Assembly: GCA_012511845.1 (NCBI GenBank)
Contig: JAAZFF010000222.1
Span: forward strand, 1 to 12,363
Direction of reading: 5' to 3'
Source of the DNA: Lentisphaerota bacterium
Lineage (GTDB): Bacteria; Verrucomicrobiota; Kiritimatiellia; RFP12; UBA3636
Length of the DNA: 12,363 nucleotides
Shown here one piece after another: positions 1 to 7,005 of this stretch. The position numbers and the translations under genes were made by a program. The notes beneath the pieces are model-generated. The model worked only from the letters and a program-made list of their open reading frames with translations, made no database searches and was not told the DNA's origin. The stretch's first letter is position 1, and every line of letters begins with the position of its first letter.

Positions 1-157
1 AAAATAACACTTATGGGCACTACAAAATGAATTTATGCCGTTTTTACCCGAAAAACAGGGAAAAACAACCCTTTTTAGGCGTTTTAAGTCGATTTTAGGG
101 TGAAAAAAGTACCTGCCTGCTACGTGCCTGCGAAACTTGGGTTAGTCCCGTAATCTT

Positions 158-237
158 GCGGCGCGCTCAGAGAGCGTCGCCCTACCTTTTGTGCCTGCTG
201 AGAAGGTAGGGCTGGTTTCTCCGCAAACCGCCGTGGT
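158..237. repeat. Two inverted copies of the GGTAGGGCG hairpin repeat (family A)
   Basis: One copy reads on the minus strand (about 158-190) and one on the plus strand (197-237). Their GGTAGGGC edges form a 12-base inverted repeat (179-190 against 201-212, one mismatch) around a 10-base loop. The minus copy has a small internal hairpin, CGCTC (164-168) with GAGCG (172-176). The plus copy has GGTTT and AAACC around a CTCCGC loop, then GCCGTGG. There is no U-run on either strand, so I read it as a dispersed repeat rather than the terminator of hydE. Confidence 0.75.
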
Positions 238-247
238 AGCTGGGCAT

Positions 248-300
248 GTCAGACTCGTCAGACAAATCCCGAATCCGAAGTCTCGAGTCCGAGGTTAAAG
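248..300. repeat. Short period-9 array followed by a period-7 array
   Basis: Bases 248-265 are two 9-base units starting GTCAGAC. Bases 266-300 are five 7-base units of the type GTCCGAG. The 35-base heptamer block matches 6863-6897 on the other strand at 31 of 35 positions. It is non-coding, downstream of hydE. The rest of 1-376 (AT-rich 1-120 and 301-349) shows no gene or RNA I can support. Confidence 0.7.
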
Positions 301-349
301 TCGATTCTTTCGACAATTCATCGACATGCCCTTGATAAGCATGATGCAA

Positions 350-369
350 GTACGGAGACCTGCAGTCCC
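350..369 (+). repeat. 20-base dispersed repeat (family E), copy 1
   Basis: GTACGGAGACCTGCAGTCCC matches 5577-5596 at 18 of 20 bases. In both places it follows the A module, the period-9 array and the AAATCCCGA segment in the same order. Confidence 0.6.
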
Positions 370-376
370 GGCGGCG

Positions 377-1486
377 TCAGAGTTTGCCGTGACGCACCAA
401 GTAATGCGGTGAAGTGCCCTGTTGGTCCCAGTTGATGGTTTCGCCTATGCTCTTGATACGTGCTACAAGATTGTCGCGCGATTCCTCTGTATTTTCATCA
501 AGACTCGGCTTGTTTTCATATAGCTGATATCCACGCCTGTATTCCGTATCTGTTGTGTTCGGCATTATTACATTTGCACCGGCAAGAATGCCGCGCTCAC
601 GCCCATCATCTGCAAGAGCCTGTAAAGCCGTTGTGGAGGCGATATTCACATCATGTAAAAACAGCCGTGTCGCAGAAATCATGTTCAGACCAAGACGCAG
701 ACGCTCCTCCGCATACTCCGGCGTCAATGGAACGTCACGCCCGAGCGGCGTATCATGGTGCGGTATGTACGGTCCCATTCCGATCATGTCGATATCCATC
801 TCATGCATAAAAAGTATATCGCCGGCGAGGTCATCGTCAGTCTGTCCCGGCAGACCGCTCATCACTCCGCTGCCCACCTGATAATCACATTCACGCAACC
901 ATCTGAGGCATTGCACACGTCGCTCAAAACTATGATTTGCAGGATGAAGTCTGGCATAAAGTTCCCTGTTCGAAGTTTCCACTCGCAGCAAATACCGATG
1001 AGCACCGGCAGCACGCCAGCGGGCATAAGTTTCCAGCGATTGTTCGCCTAGCGACAGCGTTATGCCAAGTTTGCCGTCAGACATCTCTCCTGCCTTGCGG
1101 ACAAGACGTTCAATATATTCAGTGTTTTTTTCTGAGATAATTTCTCCCGACTGTAGCACGATGGAGCCGTAGCGCATATCAATATTACGCTGAATAGCAC
1201 GAATAATCGTCTCCTCATCAAGTTCGAAGCGATCTGTATTTCTGTTGCTTTTCCGTATTCCGCAATAGAAGCAATCCTTGGAGCAGTAATTGCCCATTTC
1301 AATTATACCGCGGAAGCTGACAACCTTGCCGGAGTGCCTGACCTTGACTTCGTACGCTGTGCTGTGCAGCAACTCCAGCTCTGAAGGATCTTTCAGGGAG
1401 ATCAGGTATGCAAGCTCGTTTCGCGACAAGGAGTGTCTCTCTTTTTTTGCCCTCTCGAGTATTGTTCCAAGATCGAATTTCGCCAT
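377..1486 (-). CDS. hydE: [FeFe] hydrogenase H-cluster maturation radical SAM enzyme HydE
   Basis: HydE works with HydF and HydG to assemble the 2Fe subcluster of [FeFe] hydrogenase; it is a radical SAM enzyme thought to supply the bridging dithiolate part. The 369-residue product carries the radical SAM cluster motif C68-x3-C72-x2-C75 in a GNYCSKDCFYCG context. It also has family landmarks that separate it from biotin synthase and PylB: LSLGE, RYLLRxETSN, GLPGQTDDD, GPYIPHxDTPLG and GANVIMPN. The C-terminal cysteine triad that binds an extra cluster in Thermotoga HydE is absent; that site is known to be dispensable and variable. The chosen ATG (1486-1484) overlaps the mnmA stop by one base and has GGAG eight bases upstream inside mnmA; a GTG directly before it is the alternative. 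Translational coupling to mnmA is likely. HydF and HydG are not in the window. Confidence 0.92.
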   Translation of the reverse strand: MAKFDLGTILERAKKERHSLSRNELAYLISLKDPSELELLHSTAYEVKVRHSGKVVSFRGIIEMGNYCSKDCFYCGIRKSNRNTDRFELDEETIIRAIQRNIDMRYGSIVLQSGEIISEKNTEYIERLVRKAGEMSDGKLGITLSLGEQSLETYARWRAAGAHRYLLRVETSNRELYARLHPANHSFERRVQCLRWLRECDYQVGSGVMSGLPGQTDDDLAGDILFMHEMDIDMIGMGPYIPHHDTPLGRDVPLTPEYAEERLRLGLNMISATRLFLHDVNIASTTALQALADDGRERGILAGANVIMPNTTDTEYRRGYQLYENKPSLDENTEESRDNLVARIKSIGETINWDQQGTSPHYLVRHGKL

Positions 1487-2553
1487 CACGAACGCTCCGT
1501 TATGATTCCCCCGCCCAGCACGGTATCCCCCTGATAAAAAACTGCTGACTGACCAGGTGCCACACCTGCTATTCCGTCCTCAAAGGCAGCTTCAACACGT
1601 CCGCCTGATACGGGCATGATTACAGCTCCCGGGCGGGGCTCTCCCGCTGAGCGGACTTTAATCCGCACTTCCATTTTCTCTTCAAGATTCTCAAAAGCAA
1701 TCCAGTTTATGTCATCCGCAATAAGTTTGTGGAAAATCACCTCATCGGCATATCCCACTACCACCTCATTGCGGCAGGCGTTTAGCTCTTTAACATACAA
1801 AGGCTCCGGCATTGCAATACCTATTCCCTTACGCTGCCCTACAGTATATTTCCAGAATCCTGAATGTTTACCGAGCACATTGCCCTGTGAATCGACAAAA
1901 TTCCCCGGTCTGTCCGGTTCGCCGATCAGCTCATTCCGATCACCGCTGTAAAAGTCCTGACTTTCTGCCCTGACTGCATCCAGGATATTATACTCACGTG
2001 CAATTTCACGCACCTGCTCCTTTGTCATCTCGCCAAGAGGGAAAAGATGGCGTGCGAGCTGTCTCTGCGAGAGCCTGTATAAAAAATACGACTGATCTTT
2101 ATCAGCGTCGACGGCTCTTAGCAACGTATGGCGCTTGCCATTGTGACCTTTGCGTGCATAATGACCTGTTGCGAAAAAGTCAAAATCAACGCCTTCTTCC
2201 TCCGCTTTATCGGGAAGAAGACCGCACTTCAGTATTGCATTGCATTGCACACACGGATTCGGGGTGCGTCCTGCGAGGTGTTCATTCCTGAAATTTTCGA
2301 TAACAAACTTGTCGTATTCCTCAAAGCAATCGAAAACGCTATGCGGGATACCGATAAATTCGCAGAGTCTCGCTGCCTCTGCGATGTTATCGTCATCATT
2401 CGGACCGAAGCACGAATCACGCTGACCTCCGGCATATTTTCCTTCGCGCCAGATCTTCATCGTAACTCCGGTTATATCATGACCCTCGTTTTTAAGGAGC
2501 AGCGCTGCGACCGAGGAATCTACACCGCCACTCATCCCGATAAGAATTTTCAT
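1486..2553 (-). CDS. mnmA: tRNA-specific 2-thiouridylase MnmA, variant with a changed persulfide-cysteine site
   Basis: MnmA thiolates U34 of the Lys, Glu and Gln tRNAs using ATP and relayed sulfur. The 355-residue protein starts with the PP-loop GMSGGVDSS (6-14). It has SCFGP (C48), RTPNPCVQCN (C101 and C104, C104 matching the catalytic cysteine of E. coli MnmA), FATGHYAR, DKDQSYFLY and the VGQRKGIGI segment near 238, then the C-terminal beta-barrel. The usual persulfide cysteine (ESQDICF or GICF in relatives) is replaced: the stretch reads ESQDFYSG, with Y202 there. The start is MKILIG at 2553. The frame stays open for 94 more codons upstream, but that part is repeat DNA and has no protein-like character. 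No Shine-Dalgarno is seen. A promoter ends about ten bases before the ATG. It is the first gene of an operon with hydE. Confidence 0.93.
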   Translation of the reverse strand: MKILIGMSGGVDSSVAALLLKNEGHDITGVTMKIWREGKYAGGQRDSCFGPNDDDNIAEAARLCEFIGIPHSVFDCFEEYDKFVIENFRNEHLAGRTPNPCVQCNAILKCGLLPDKAEEEGVDFDFFATGHYARKGHNGKRHTLLRAVDADKDQSYFLYRLSQRQLARHLFPLGEMTKEQVREIAREYNILDAVRAESQDFYSGDRNELIGEPDRPGNFVDSQGNVLGKHSGFWKYTVGQRKGIGIAMPEPLYVKELNACRNEVVVGYADEVIFHKLIADDINWIAFENLEEKMEVRIKVRSAGEPRPGAVIMPVSGGRVEAAFEDGIAGVAPGQSAVFYQGDTVLGGGIITERS

Positions 2554-2563
2554 TACACGCCAC

Positions 2564-2592
2564 AGTATAACCGCAAGAGAAAATAATTTAAA
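2564..2592 (-). promoter_or_regulatory. Putative sigma70-type promoter of mnmA-hydE
   Basis: On the minus strand TTTAAA (2592-2587), a 17-base spacer and TATACT (2569-2564) precede the mnmA ATG by only ten bases. The transcript would start about four bases before the ATG, giving an almost leaderless mRNA, which fits the missing Shine-Dalgarno. The -35 box is weak. Confidence 0.4.
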
Positions 2593-2702
2593 TGAGAATG
2601 TAAAAATGAAGCAAAACAGCTTGCTGCTTTTTGTGCCACTCAACGTTCGACTCACGATACACGAGTAATGCAACGGCGTTGACGGTATGGCGCGAATGTT
2701 AA

Positions 2703-2875
2703 GTAGAGGCATTCTCGCCTGATCACGTCTGCTGAGAAAGGTAGGGCGTGATCTCCGAGCGCGCCGTGGTTGAAAGGCAATCTTAATTCGGTCAATAGGG
2801 TCAACATGGTCAACATGGTCATATTTGCTACCCACTGCCCACTACCCACTGATTACTGGCACGGCTTGCCGGACC
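2703..2875. repeat. Composite repeat: F, A, period-9 and period-7 arrays, palindrome
   Basis: Modules in order: an inverted AGAATGCC element (2703-2724, family F); an A hairpin copy with GGTAGGGCG and GCGCCGTGG (2731-2770); four 9-base units GTCAAxxxx (2791-2826); four 7-base units of CCCACTG type (2831-2858); and the palindromic GCACGGCTTGCCGGACC (2859-2875). Part of it is read as a false N-terminal extension of mnmA. The remainder of the 2554-3031 gap shows no gene; 2876-2975 is featureless to me. Confidence 0.75.
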
Positions 2876-2977
2876 TCCGCGACTGCGACCCATGCAATAC
2901 GTCGTGGCGACAATCTGGTTTTCTCCTGACTCATCTTCTGACCCCGAACAATATTAGTGAATTAACTTCATGAGGAA

Positions 2978-2990
2978 AACCCCCCGGGTT
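2978..2990 (-). terminator. Weak terminator-like hairpin after the 3032-3853 gene
   Basis: Read on the minus strand it is AACCC, loop GGG, GGGTT followed by TTCC. The stem is only five pairs and the U-run is short, about 40 bases past the stop codon. Confidence 0.25.
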
Positions 2991-3031
2991 CACATGTTCC
3001 CCTTCCCATGAATGTCTTGGCTTGACTGCGC

Positions 3032-3853
3032 TTATTGCTCTCCTGATTGTAACGGATCGGAATGCTGAACCATCTCGAACAGGTAATCATGAAAGCGCAT
3101 AAAGTTGGCTGCTTCACGAAACTGCGCTTGAGTTTCCTGGGGGTTCTGGTAAATGAAGAAGCGATACTGTATCGGTGTACTGTACTCCACAGAATAGGTT
3201 GCAGCGGTGCATATTCCGTTCCGTAGCACCCATTCGCTTAACCCCGGCACTTTCTCGTCGGTAGAGAGAGAAACCAATTTCGTCTCCTTGAGTATCTCTT
3301 CAAAATTGTCCCATCCGGATTCTGGAACTAGCGTAAACGACTGCATATCCTTAATCTCCTCTGTGTTACCCCACGGGTTGTAGAAGATGAGATAGTCGTA
3401 GAAATGACCGTGCCATAGACTACCGTCGTGTACAAATTCTGCAAGAAATCCTTTTTGACGACGTGGATGGTAGGAGAAGGTACCCCATACCCTTATAATT
3501 TGGTCTGTCTCCGATATTTCAGGTGATTCAAGATTTAGCTGTTCTTCCCTCGCCTTCGCCCAGCTGTAGTAGACAAACGGCTTACCGGCAAAATCACCTC
3601 GCGACTCATCATACCTCGGGATATCAAGCAGCTTGCTCGATTGTGGAACATCACGGTGTTGAACTCCGGTAAAAACAGGGGGAGGAATCTCCATCACACT
3701 GAAAACAGATGCGCACCCACTGCAAAAAAGAGATAGGGATACGATAATCAGAGCGAGGAACTCCACACGTCTACTGCGAAGAACCCCAACCCCTCCCGGC
3801 AAGGCGGGCAATATTTCTGCCACCGGTGCTTGAACATATTCGTGTGTTATCAT
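3032..3853 (-). CDS. Predicted lipoprotein of unknown function
   Basis: I do not recognise the family. The 273-residue product has a hydrophobic stretch at about 31-43 preceded by RSRR and followed by CSGCASV, with C47 as the probable lipidation cysteine; cysteine at -3 is unusual for a lipobox. The remainder is soluble, rich in aromatic and acidic residues (for example WHGHFYDYLIFYNPWG near 135), with no metal or nucleotide motif that I can see. The ATG at 3853 has AAGGA about 12 bases upstream and lies about 77 bases after a strong promoter, so I keep it. However, the n-region is long (30 residues) and includes sequence resembling the intergenic CTTGCCGGG repeat. A GTG at 3766 directly before the hydrophobic stretch is an alternative start, without an obvious ribosome site. 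It appears to be a single-gene unit. Confidence 0.7.
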   Translation of the reverse strand: MITHEYVQAPVAEILPALPGGVGVLRSRRVEFLALIIVSLSLFCSGCASVFSVMEIPPPVFTGVQHRDVPQSSKLLDIPRYDESRGDFAGKPFVYYSWAKAREEQLNLESPEISETDQIIRVWGTFSYHPRRQKGFLAEFVHDGSLWHGHFYDYLIFYNPWGNTEEIKDMQSFTLVPESGWDNFEEILKETKLVSLSTDEKVPGLSEWVLRNGICTAATYSVEYSTPIQYRFFIYQNPQETQAQFREAANFMRFHDYLFEMVQHSDPLQSGEQ

Positions 3854-3936
3854 TTTATGTTTCTTTTTCCTTTATTCCTTGTTCAATAAAGTTATTGAGG
3901 TGGCTTCACAATGAAAATCCTTGCGGGTTTTCTCTG

Positions 3937-3966
3937 ATTATAGCAGGGGTTGAATCTATTTGACAA
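3937..3966 (-). promoter_or_regulatory. Strong sigma70-type promoter of the lipoprotein gene
   Basis: On the minus strand TTGTCA (3966-3961), an 18-base spacer and TATAAT (3942-3937), with a TG extension before the -10. Transcription should begin near 3930, leaving a leader of about 77 bases before the ATG at 3853. Confidence 0.6.
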
Positions 3967-4000
3967 TCGTTTTAAAAAACTGGAGGGCGAATAGCGAAAT

Positions 4001-4048
4001 CCCGGCTTGCCGGGCAAGGTAGGGCGAGTTTCTCCCGGCTTCGTCCGC
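4001..4048 (+). repeat. Palindrome plus family A repeat
   Basis: CCCGGCTTGCCGGG (4001-4014, a 6-bp palindrome with a 2-base centre) runs straight into CAAGGTAGGGCG and TTTCTCCCGGCTTCG, a family A copy. It abuts the stop codon of the ATPase gene at 4052 and could form a hairpin at the 3' end of its mRNA. Confidence 0.65.
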
Positions 4049-4051
4049 TAA

Positions 4052-5239
4052 CTAATGGCAGTTGCTGATGAACCTGGTGGTCTCTGTGAAGTTCAGGAAA
4101 GAGGGAGTTGCCTGAGACGGTATGTTGCGCCCGGCGTAGATAACTGTCGGGTGCTGCGTCTCCTGTGCCAGTGTGGCAAAGCGTTGTAACCCGCGACTTA
4201 AGTCCTGATGCGGGGTATGGGCTGCCTTAATCTCGATCGGAATCAGCTTGCGACCGCATACCAACAGCAGGTCAACCTCCAGACCCTGACTGTCGCGAAA
4301 GAAGTAGAGATCAGGATCTTTGCCAGCGTTCAAGTTGGCCTTCAGAGCTTCTGTTGCGACCATATTCTCGAAGAGGTTTCCCAGCAGGGGATCGCGTCCG
4401 ACCTGCTCCGGAGTGCGCAGACCGAGCAGGTAGGCGGCAAGTCCGGTCTCGGTGAAATAAATTTTTGGCGATTTTATCAGACGCTTGCCAAAATTCTTAA
4501 AGTAAGGTTGGATCGTCCAGATGATATATGAAGCCTCGAGCACACCCAGCCACTCGCGCAGTGTCACGGCTGAAACACCGACATCTCCGGCCAGTGACGA
4601 GAGGTTGATGAGCTGTCCGACACGCCCGGCAAGCAGACGAATAAATGTTTCAAAGGGGCGGATGTTGCGCAGATTAATCAACTGCCGTGCGTCACGTTCA
4701 ACATAGGTGCGGAAGTAGTCACGATACAACTGAGTTGGGTCTAGTATGCCATCGACCAGTCGTGGCATAAAGCCATCCAAAATCCACTGGTCACGCTCTT
4801 TGGTAATACCTGCTGCCTGCCATTCTGAGATAGAGAGGGGGAGCAGCTCGGCAATACCGGTGCGCCCGGCAAGAGATTGTGTGAGCAATGCCTGAAGCTC
4901 GGGCTGGTGGCTGCCGGTGAGCACATACATGCTATTATTACCGACTTCATCAACAATTGCCTGGAGATAGCTGAGCAGTGGTGGAGTGCGTTGAATTTCG
5001 TCAAAGATGGCTGGAGCGGGATGCCGCAGCAGAAAGCCGCGCGGATCATTCTGCGCTTCCTCCCGTACATCAGGAATTTCCAGATTGACGTAGTCAAAGT
5101 CTGGAAAGAGCTTGCGCACCAGCGTTGTTTTGCCTGACTGACGTGGTCCGGTGACGGTTACGATCGGGTACATCTTTGACAAGTGCAGCAGATGTGGCTC
5201 GATTTCCCGTGGTATAAGTTGGCGTTTTATGGCTGTCAT
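4052..5239 (-). CDS. AAA_14 / DUF4143 ATPase
   Basis: The 395-residue protein belongs to a widespread ATPase family whose physiological role is mostly unknown; it is often scattered in genomes and mobile. Visible parts: Walker A GPRQSGKTT (31-39), Walker B AIFDE (77-81), a LTGSHQ sensor-type segment (107-112), a winged-helix-like region (about 200-250), and a C-terminal DUF4143 part. There, LEVDLLL (D323) and IPIEIKA (E336, K338) form the PD-(D/E)XK-like signature typical of this family. Length and N-terminus (MTAIKRQLIPREIE) agree with relatives. The promoter -10 ends seven bases before the ATG, so the mRNA is probably leaderless. The gene stands alone and shares no obvious pathway with its neighbours. 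Confidence 0.88.
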   Translation of the reverse strand: MTAIKRQLIPREIEPHLLHLSKMYPIVTVTGPRQSGKTTLVRKLFPDFDYVNLEIPDVREEAQNDPRGFLLRHPAPAIFDEIQRTPPLLSYLQAIVDEVGNNSMYVLTGSHQPELQALLTQSLAGRTGIAELLPLSISEWQAAGITKERDQWILDGFMPRLVDGILDPTQLYRDYFRTYVERDARQLINLRNIRPFETFIRLLAGRVGQLINLSSLAGDVGVSAVTLREWLGVLEASYIIWTIQPYFKNFGKRLIKSPKIYFTETGLAAYLLGLRTPEQVGRDPLLGNLFENMVATEALKANLNAGKDPDLYFFRDSQGLEVDLLLVCGRKLIPIEIKAAHTPHQDLSRGLQRFATLAQETQHPTVIYAGRNIPSQATPSFLNFTETTRFISNCH

Positions 5240-5246
5240 GGGGCAG

Positions 5247-5275
5247 ATTATACGCCAGCTTCATACAGATTACAA
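5247..5275 (-). promoter_or_regulatory. Promoter giving a probably leaderless ATPase mRNA
   Basis: On the minus strand TTGTAA (5275-5270), a 17-base spacer and a perfect TATAAT (5252-5247). Seven bases (CTGCCCC) then separate it from the ATG at 5239, so the expected start of transcription is at or one base before the A of the start codon. No Shine-Dalgarno could fit. Confidence 0.6.
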
Positions 5276-5318
5276 GTTGAACTTTAGATTTGTATAGTGC
5301 AGTGAACAGCCGCAGCAA

Positions 5319-5370
5319 GGTCCGGCAAGCCGTGCCAGTGGGTAGTTTGCAGTGGGTAGTGGATAGTATT
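5319..5370 (-). repeat. Palindrome and period-7 array, inverted copy
   Basis: GGTCCGGCAAGCCGTGCC (5319-5336) is the exact reverse complement of 2858-2875. It continues into about five 7-base units (CAGTGGG/TAGTGGA type, 5336-5370), the reverse complement type of the 2831-2858 array. Confidence 0.75.
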
Positions 5371-5378
5371 CATGCGCT

Positions 5379-5456
5379 GCAAGGGAGGGAGTGTTTCTCC
5401 CGGCTTCGAACCCTATGCCGAGACAAGCCGGAGCAAGCCGAAACCGCCGTGGCTGA
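5379..5456 (+). repeat. Family A repeat, expanded copy
   Basis: GCAAGGGAGGGAGTG and TTTCTCCCGGCTTCG (5379-5408) match the copy at 4014-4043. The usual GCCGTGG right edge appears only at about 5446-5452, after an extra stretch with several AAGCCG units. Confidence 0.55.
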
Positions 5457-5462
5457 TGGGCT

Positions 5463-5520
5463 GTCAGACAGGTCGGACAAGTCAGACTGGTCAGACTCGA
5501 AATCCCGAGTCAAAATCGAT
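5463..5520 (+). repeat. Period-9 array (four units) plus AAATCCCGAGTC segment
   Basis: Four 9-base units beginning GTCAGAC or GTCGGAC occupy 5463-5498. They are followed by AAATCCCGAGTC and AAAATCGAT, a shortened form of the 266-309 segment. The remaining intergenic bases 5521-5624 hold only the 20-base repeat below. Confidence 0.7.
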
Positions 5521-5576
5521 GGGCGTCACGGTGTCATGGTCCCATGGCGTCAGATATCGCCGCTGCCACACTGCAG

Positions 5577-5596
5577 GTACGGAGCCCTGCGGTCCC
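5577..5596 (+). repeat. 20-base dispersed repeat (family E), copy 2
   Basis: GTACGGAGCCCTGCGGTCCC, 18 of 20 identical to 350-369 and in the same module order. Confidence 0.6.
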
Positions 5597-5624
5597 AGTC
5601 CAGCAGAAACGGCGACGAGGGCAT

Positions 5625-6722
5625 TCATTCCTCCTTTGTGACAAACCAGAATATAAGTCCTGCACTCATTCCTCCAAGGTGTGCCAGTGAGGAAACACTG
5701 CTCAACCCCGACAATTGATTCCTTGCCCCCAGGAACTGTATCAACACCCAGAAAAAGAACATTTTATAGGCGGACAAACTGATCCAGCGAAACCGCCAGT
5801 AAAATCGTATCAGAAAGCTCAGTCTTGCCCGTGGAAACTTCAATGCATAAAACGCTATTACGCCGGAAATACCACCGCTGGCACCAATGCAGGGAATTGT
5901 GTCGTGGGCATTGCCCCAAATATGTGCAAGATCACCAATCAGTGTCGCACATAAGAGCAGCAGGAAAAACCGCCATTTTCCAAGCCAATCTTCAACATTA
6001 TCTCCAAATATCAGAAGAAAGTAGACATTGCCCACAAGATGGATTACTCCGCCATGAATCAGAAATGAGGTCAGAAGGGTGAGTCCACCATATCGACCGA
6101 CCTCCGCAGGAATAAGCCCGAACTTCTGGATTGATGCCGGCAAGTTGGAAAAGGCAAATACGCTGGTTAATATAATGAGACCGGCAGTCAACCAGGTCAC
6201 CCAGGGGATTGAGCGAACACCTTCTGTATCACGCTCGATCGGCATTCCAAGAATAGCCGGAATCCATTGCCACCACACGTCCGGCTCATTCTCTTCAATA
6301 TGGCTGCCACGGTACTTTTTGCTGATTGCTTCAACTTCCATCAAGGCTATTTTTTCCCTTGCTTCCTGCGGGAGAGTGTCTTCCCATGTAGTCGTTTTCG
6401 GAAGACTTGGCAGGGCTGCATACTCGCCATAATCAAACCACACGAATTGACACACAGTGCAGACGTCGAGGTGTTGCTTTCCATGTTCAGCACCGGCAGG
6501 AATCTCCGTCATGCGATTGCCGCATGCGGGACATGAACAACTGCGGGGAAAATTTCCAGATTGTGCCGATTGCCAGAGTTCGTTAATCACATCTGCAGGA
6601 ATATTCCTGCGCAACAGTGCGATAGTGGCAGATCTTCCATCACAGGATGAGCACTGCCAAAAAATACCCCGTGGTCCCTTGATCGTTGTAAGAGGACAGT
6701 TACATTTCGGACAAATGAACAT
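5625..6722 (-). CDS. Rhomboid-family intramembrane serine protease with N-terminal zinc ribbons
   Basis: Rhomboids cut substrates inside the membrane. In this 365-residue protein the membrane core (about 173-360) carries HLVGN (H228, N232, oxyanion side), the catalytic serine in GASGG (S282) and the catalytic histidine in AHLGG (H348). The first 100 residues are cytoplasmic-type zinc ribbons: C4-x2-C7 with C24-x2-C27, then CPAC (C64, C67) with C88-x2-C91, the second in a zf-TFIIB-like layout ending CQFVWFDYGE. A charged linker (about 100-165) joins the two parts. The ATG at 6722 has AGGA about 11 bases upstream. It is a single gene between repeat-rich gaps. The substrate cannot be deduced; the zinc ribbons may recruit substrate or regulate the protease. 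Confidence 0.9.
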   Translation of the reverse strand: MFICPKCNCPLTTIKGPRGIFWQCSSCDGRSATIALLRRNIPADVINELWQSAQSGNFPRSCSCPACGNRMTEIPAGAEHGKQHLDVCTVCQFVWFDYGEYAALPSLPKTTTWEDTLPQEAREKIALMEVEAISKKYRGSHIEENEPDVWWQWIPAILGMPIERDTEGVRSIPWVTWLTAGLIILTSVFAFSNLPASIQKFGLIPAEVGRYGGLTLLTSFLIHGGVIHLVGNVYFLLIFGDNVEDWLGKWRFFLLLLCATLIGDLAHIWGNAHDTIPCIGASGGISGVIAFYALKFPRARLSFLIRFYWRFRWISLSAYKMFFFWVLIQFLGARNQLSGLSSVSSLAHLGGMSAGLIFWFVTKEE

Positions 6723-6787
6723 CTGATCTTTGTTCCTGTTTTATAGACAGCTTTTCACCAGGGAAAATTCCCGGCGTCTGATTTGTG

Positions 6788-6817
6788 AGTCTAGCAAATA
6801 TTTCATGTATGACGCAA
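6788..6817 (-). promoter_or_regulatory. Possible promoter of the rhomboid gene
   Basis: On the minus strand TTGCGT (6817-6812), an 18-base spacer and TAGACT (6793-6788), about 65 bases before the ATG. Both boxes are imperfect. Confidence 0.3.
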
Positions 6818-6862
6818 TAAATTATTAAACTGAAACACGTTGCCAGTCCGCTGATTACTTTT

Positions 6863-6927
6863 CTTTGACCTCGGACTCGGGACTTCTGACTCGGGATGCA
6901 TGGACAGGCAGGAATGCCTATCTTCAG
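6863..6927. repeat. Inverted period-7 array followed by family F repeat
   Basis: 6863-6897 is the inverted 35-base heptamer block of 266-300 (31 of 35 matches). 6902-6927 carries GGACAGGCAGGAATGCC, a family F copy also found at 7299-7327. The surrounding 6723-7005 has no gene that I can support. Confidence 0.65.
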
Positions 6928-7005
6928 AACACCTTACCTTGATGCCTCGTTTTTGGCATCAATTAGCTTCTAACGCCCTGTACTATCAGTAGTATGGAGC
7001 AGTTC

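Noticed and set aside
44..76. AGGG/CCCT hairpin flanked by A and T runs
   Set aside because: The stem is only about four pairs with an interrupted tail and lies 300 bases past hydE; too weak to call.
179..212. Intrinsic terminator for the mnmA-hydE operon
   Set aside because: The inverted repeat is good but has no U-run on the minus strand and matches dispersed family A copies elsewhere.
248..300. Possible CRISPR array
   Set aside because: Units are 7 or 9 bases, with no spacers of 25-40 bases and no cas genes; these are short tandem repeats.
377..1486. Biotin synthase or PylB instead of HydE
   Set aside because: The LSLGE, RYLLRxETSN, GPYIPHxDTP and GANVIMPN motifs fit HydE; biotin synthase has different substrate-site motifs, and no bio or pyl gene is nearby.
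2554..2835. 94-codon in-frame extension upstream of the MnmA methionine at 2553
   Set aside because: The frame only stays open by chance through repeat modules; the MnmA fold begins at MKILIGMSGG and relatives start there.
4208..5137. Open frames antisense to the ATPase gene
   Set aside because: Shadow frames of a well-supported gene; products show no recognisable domain.
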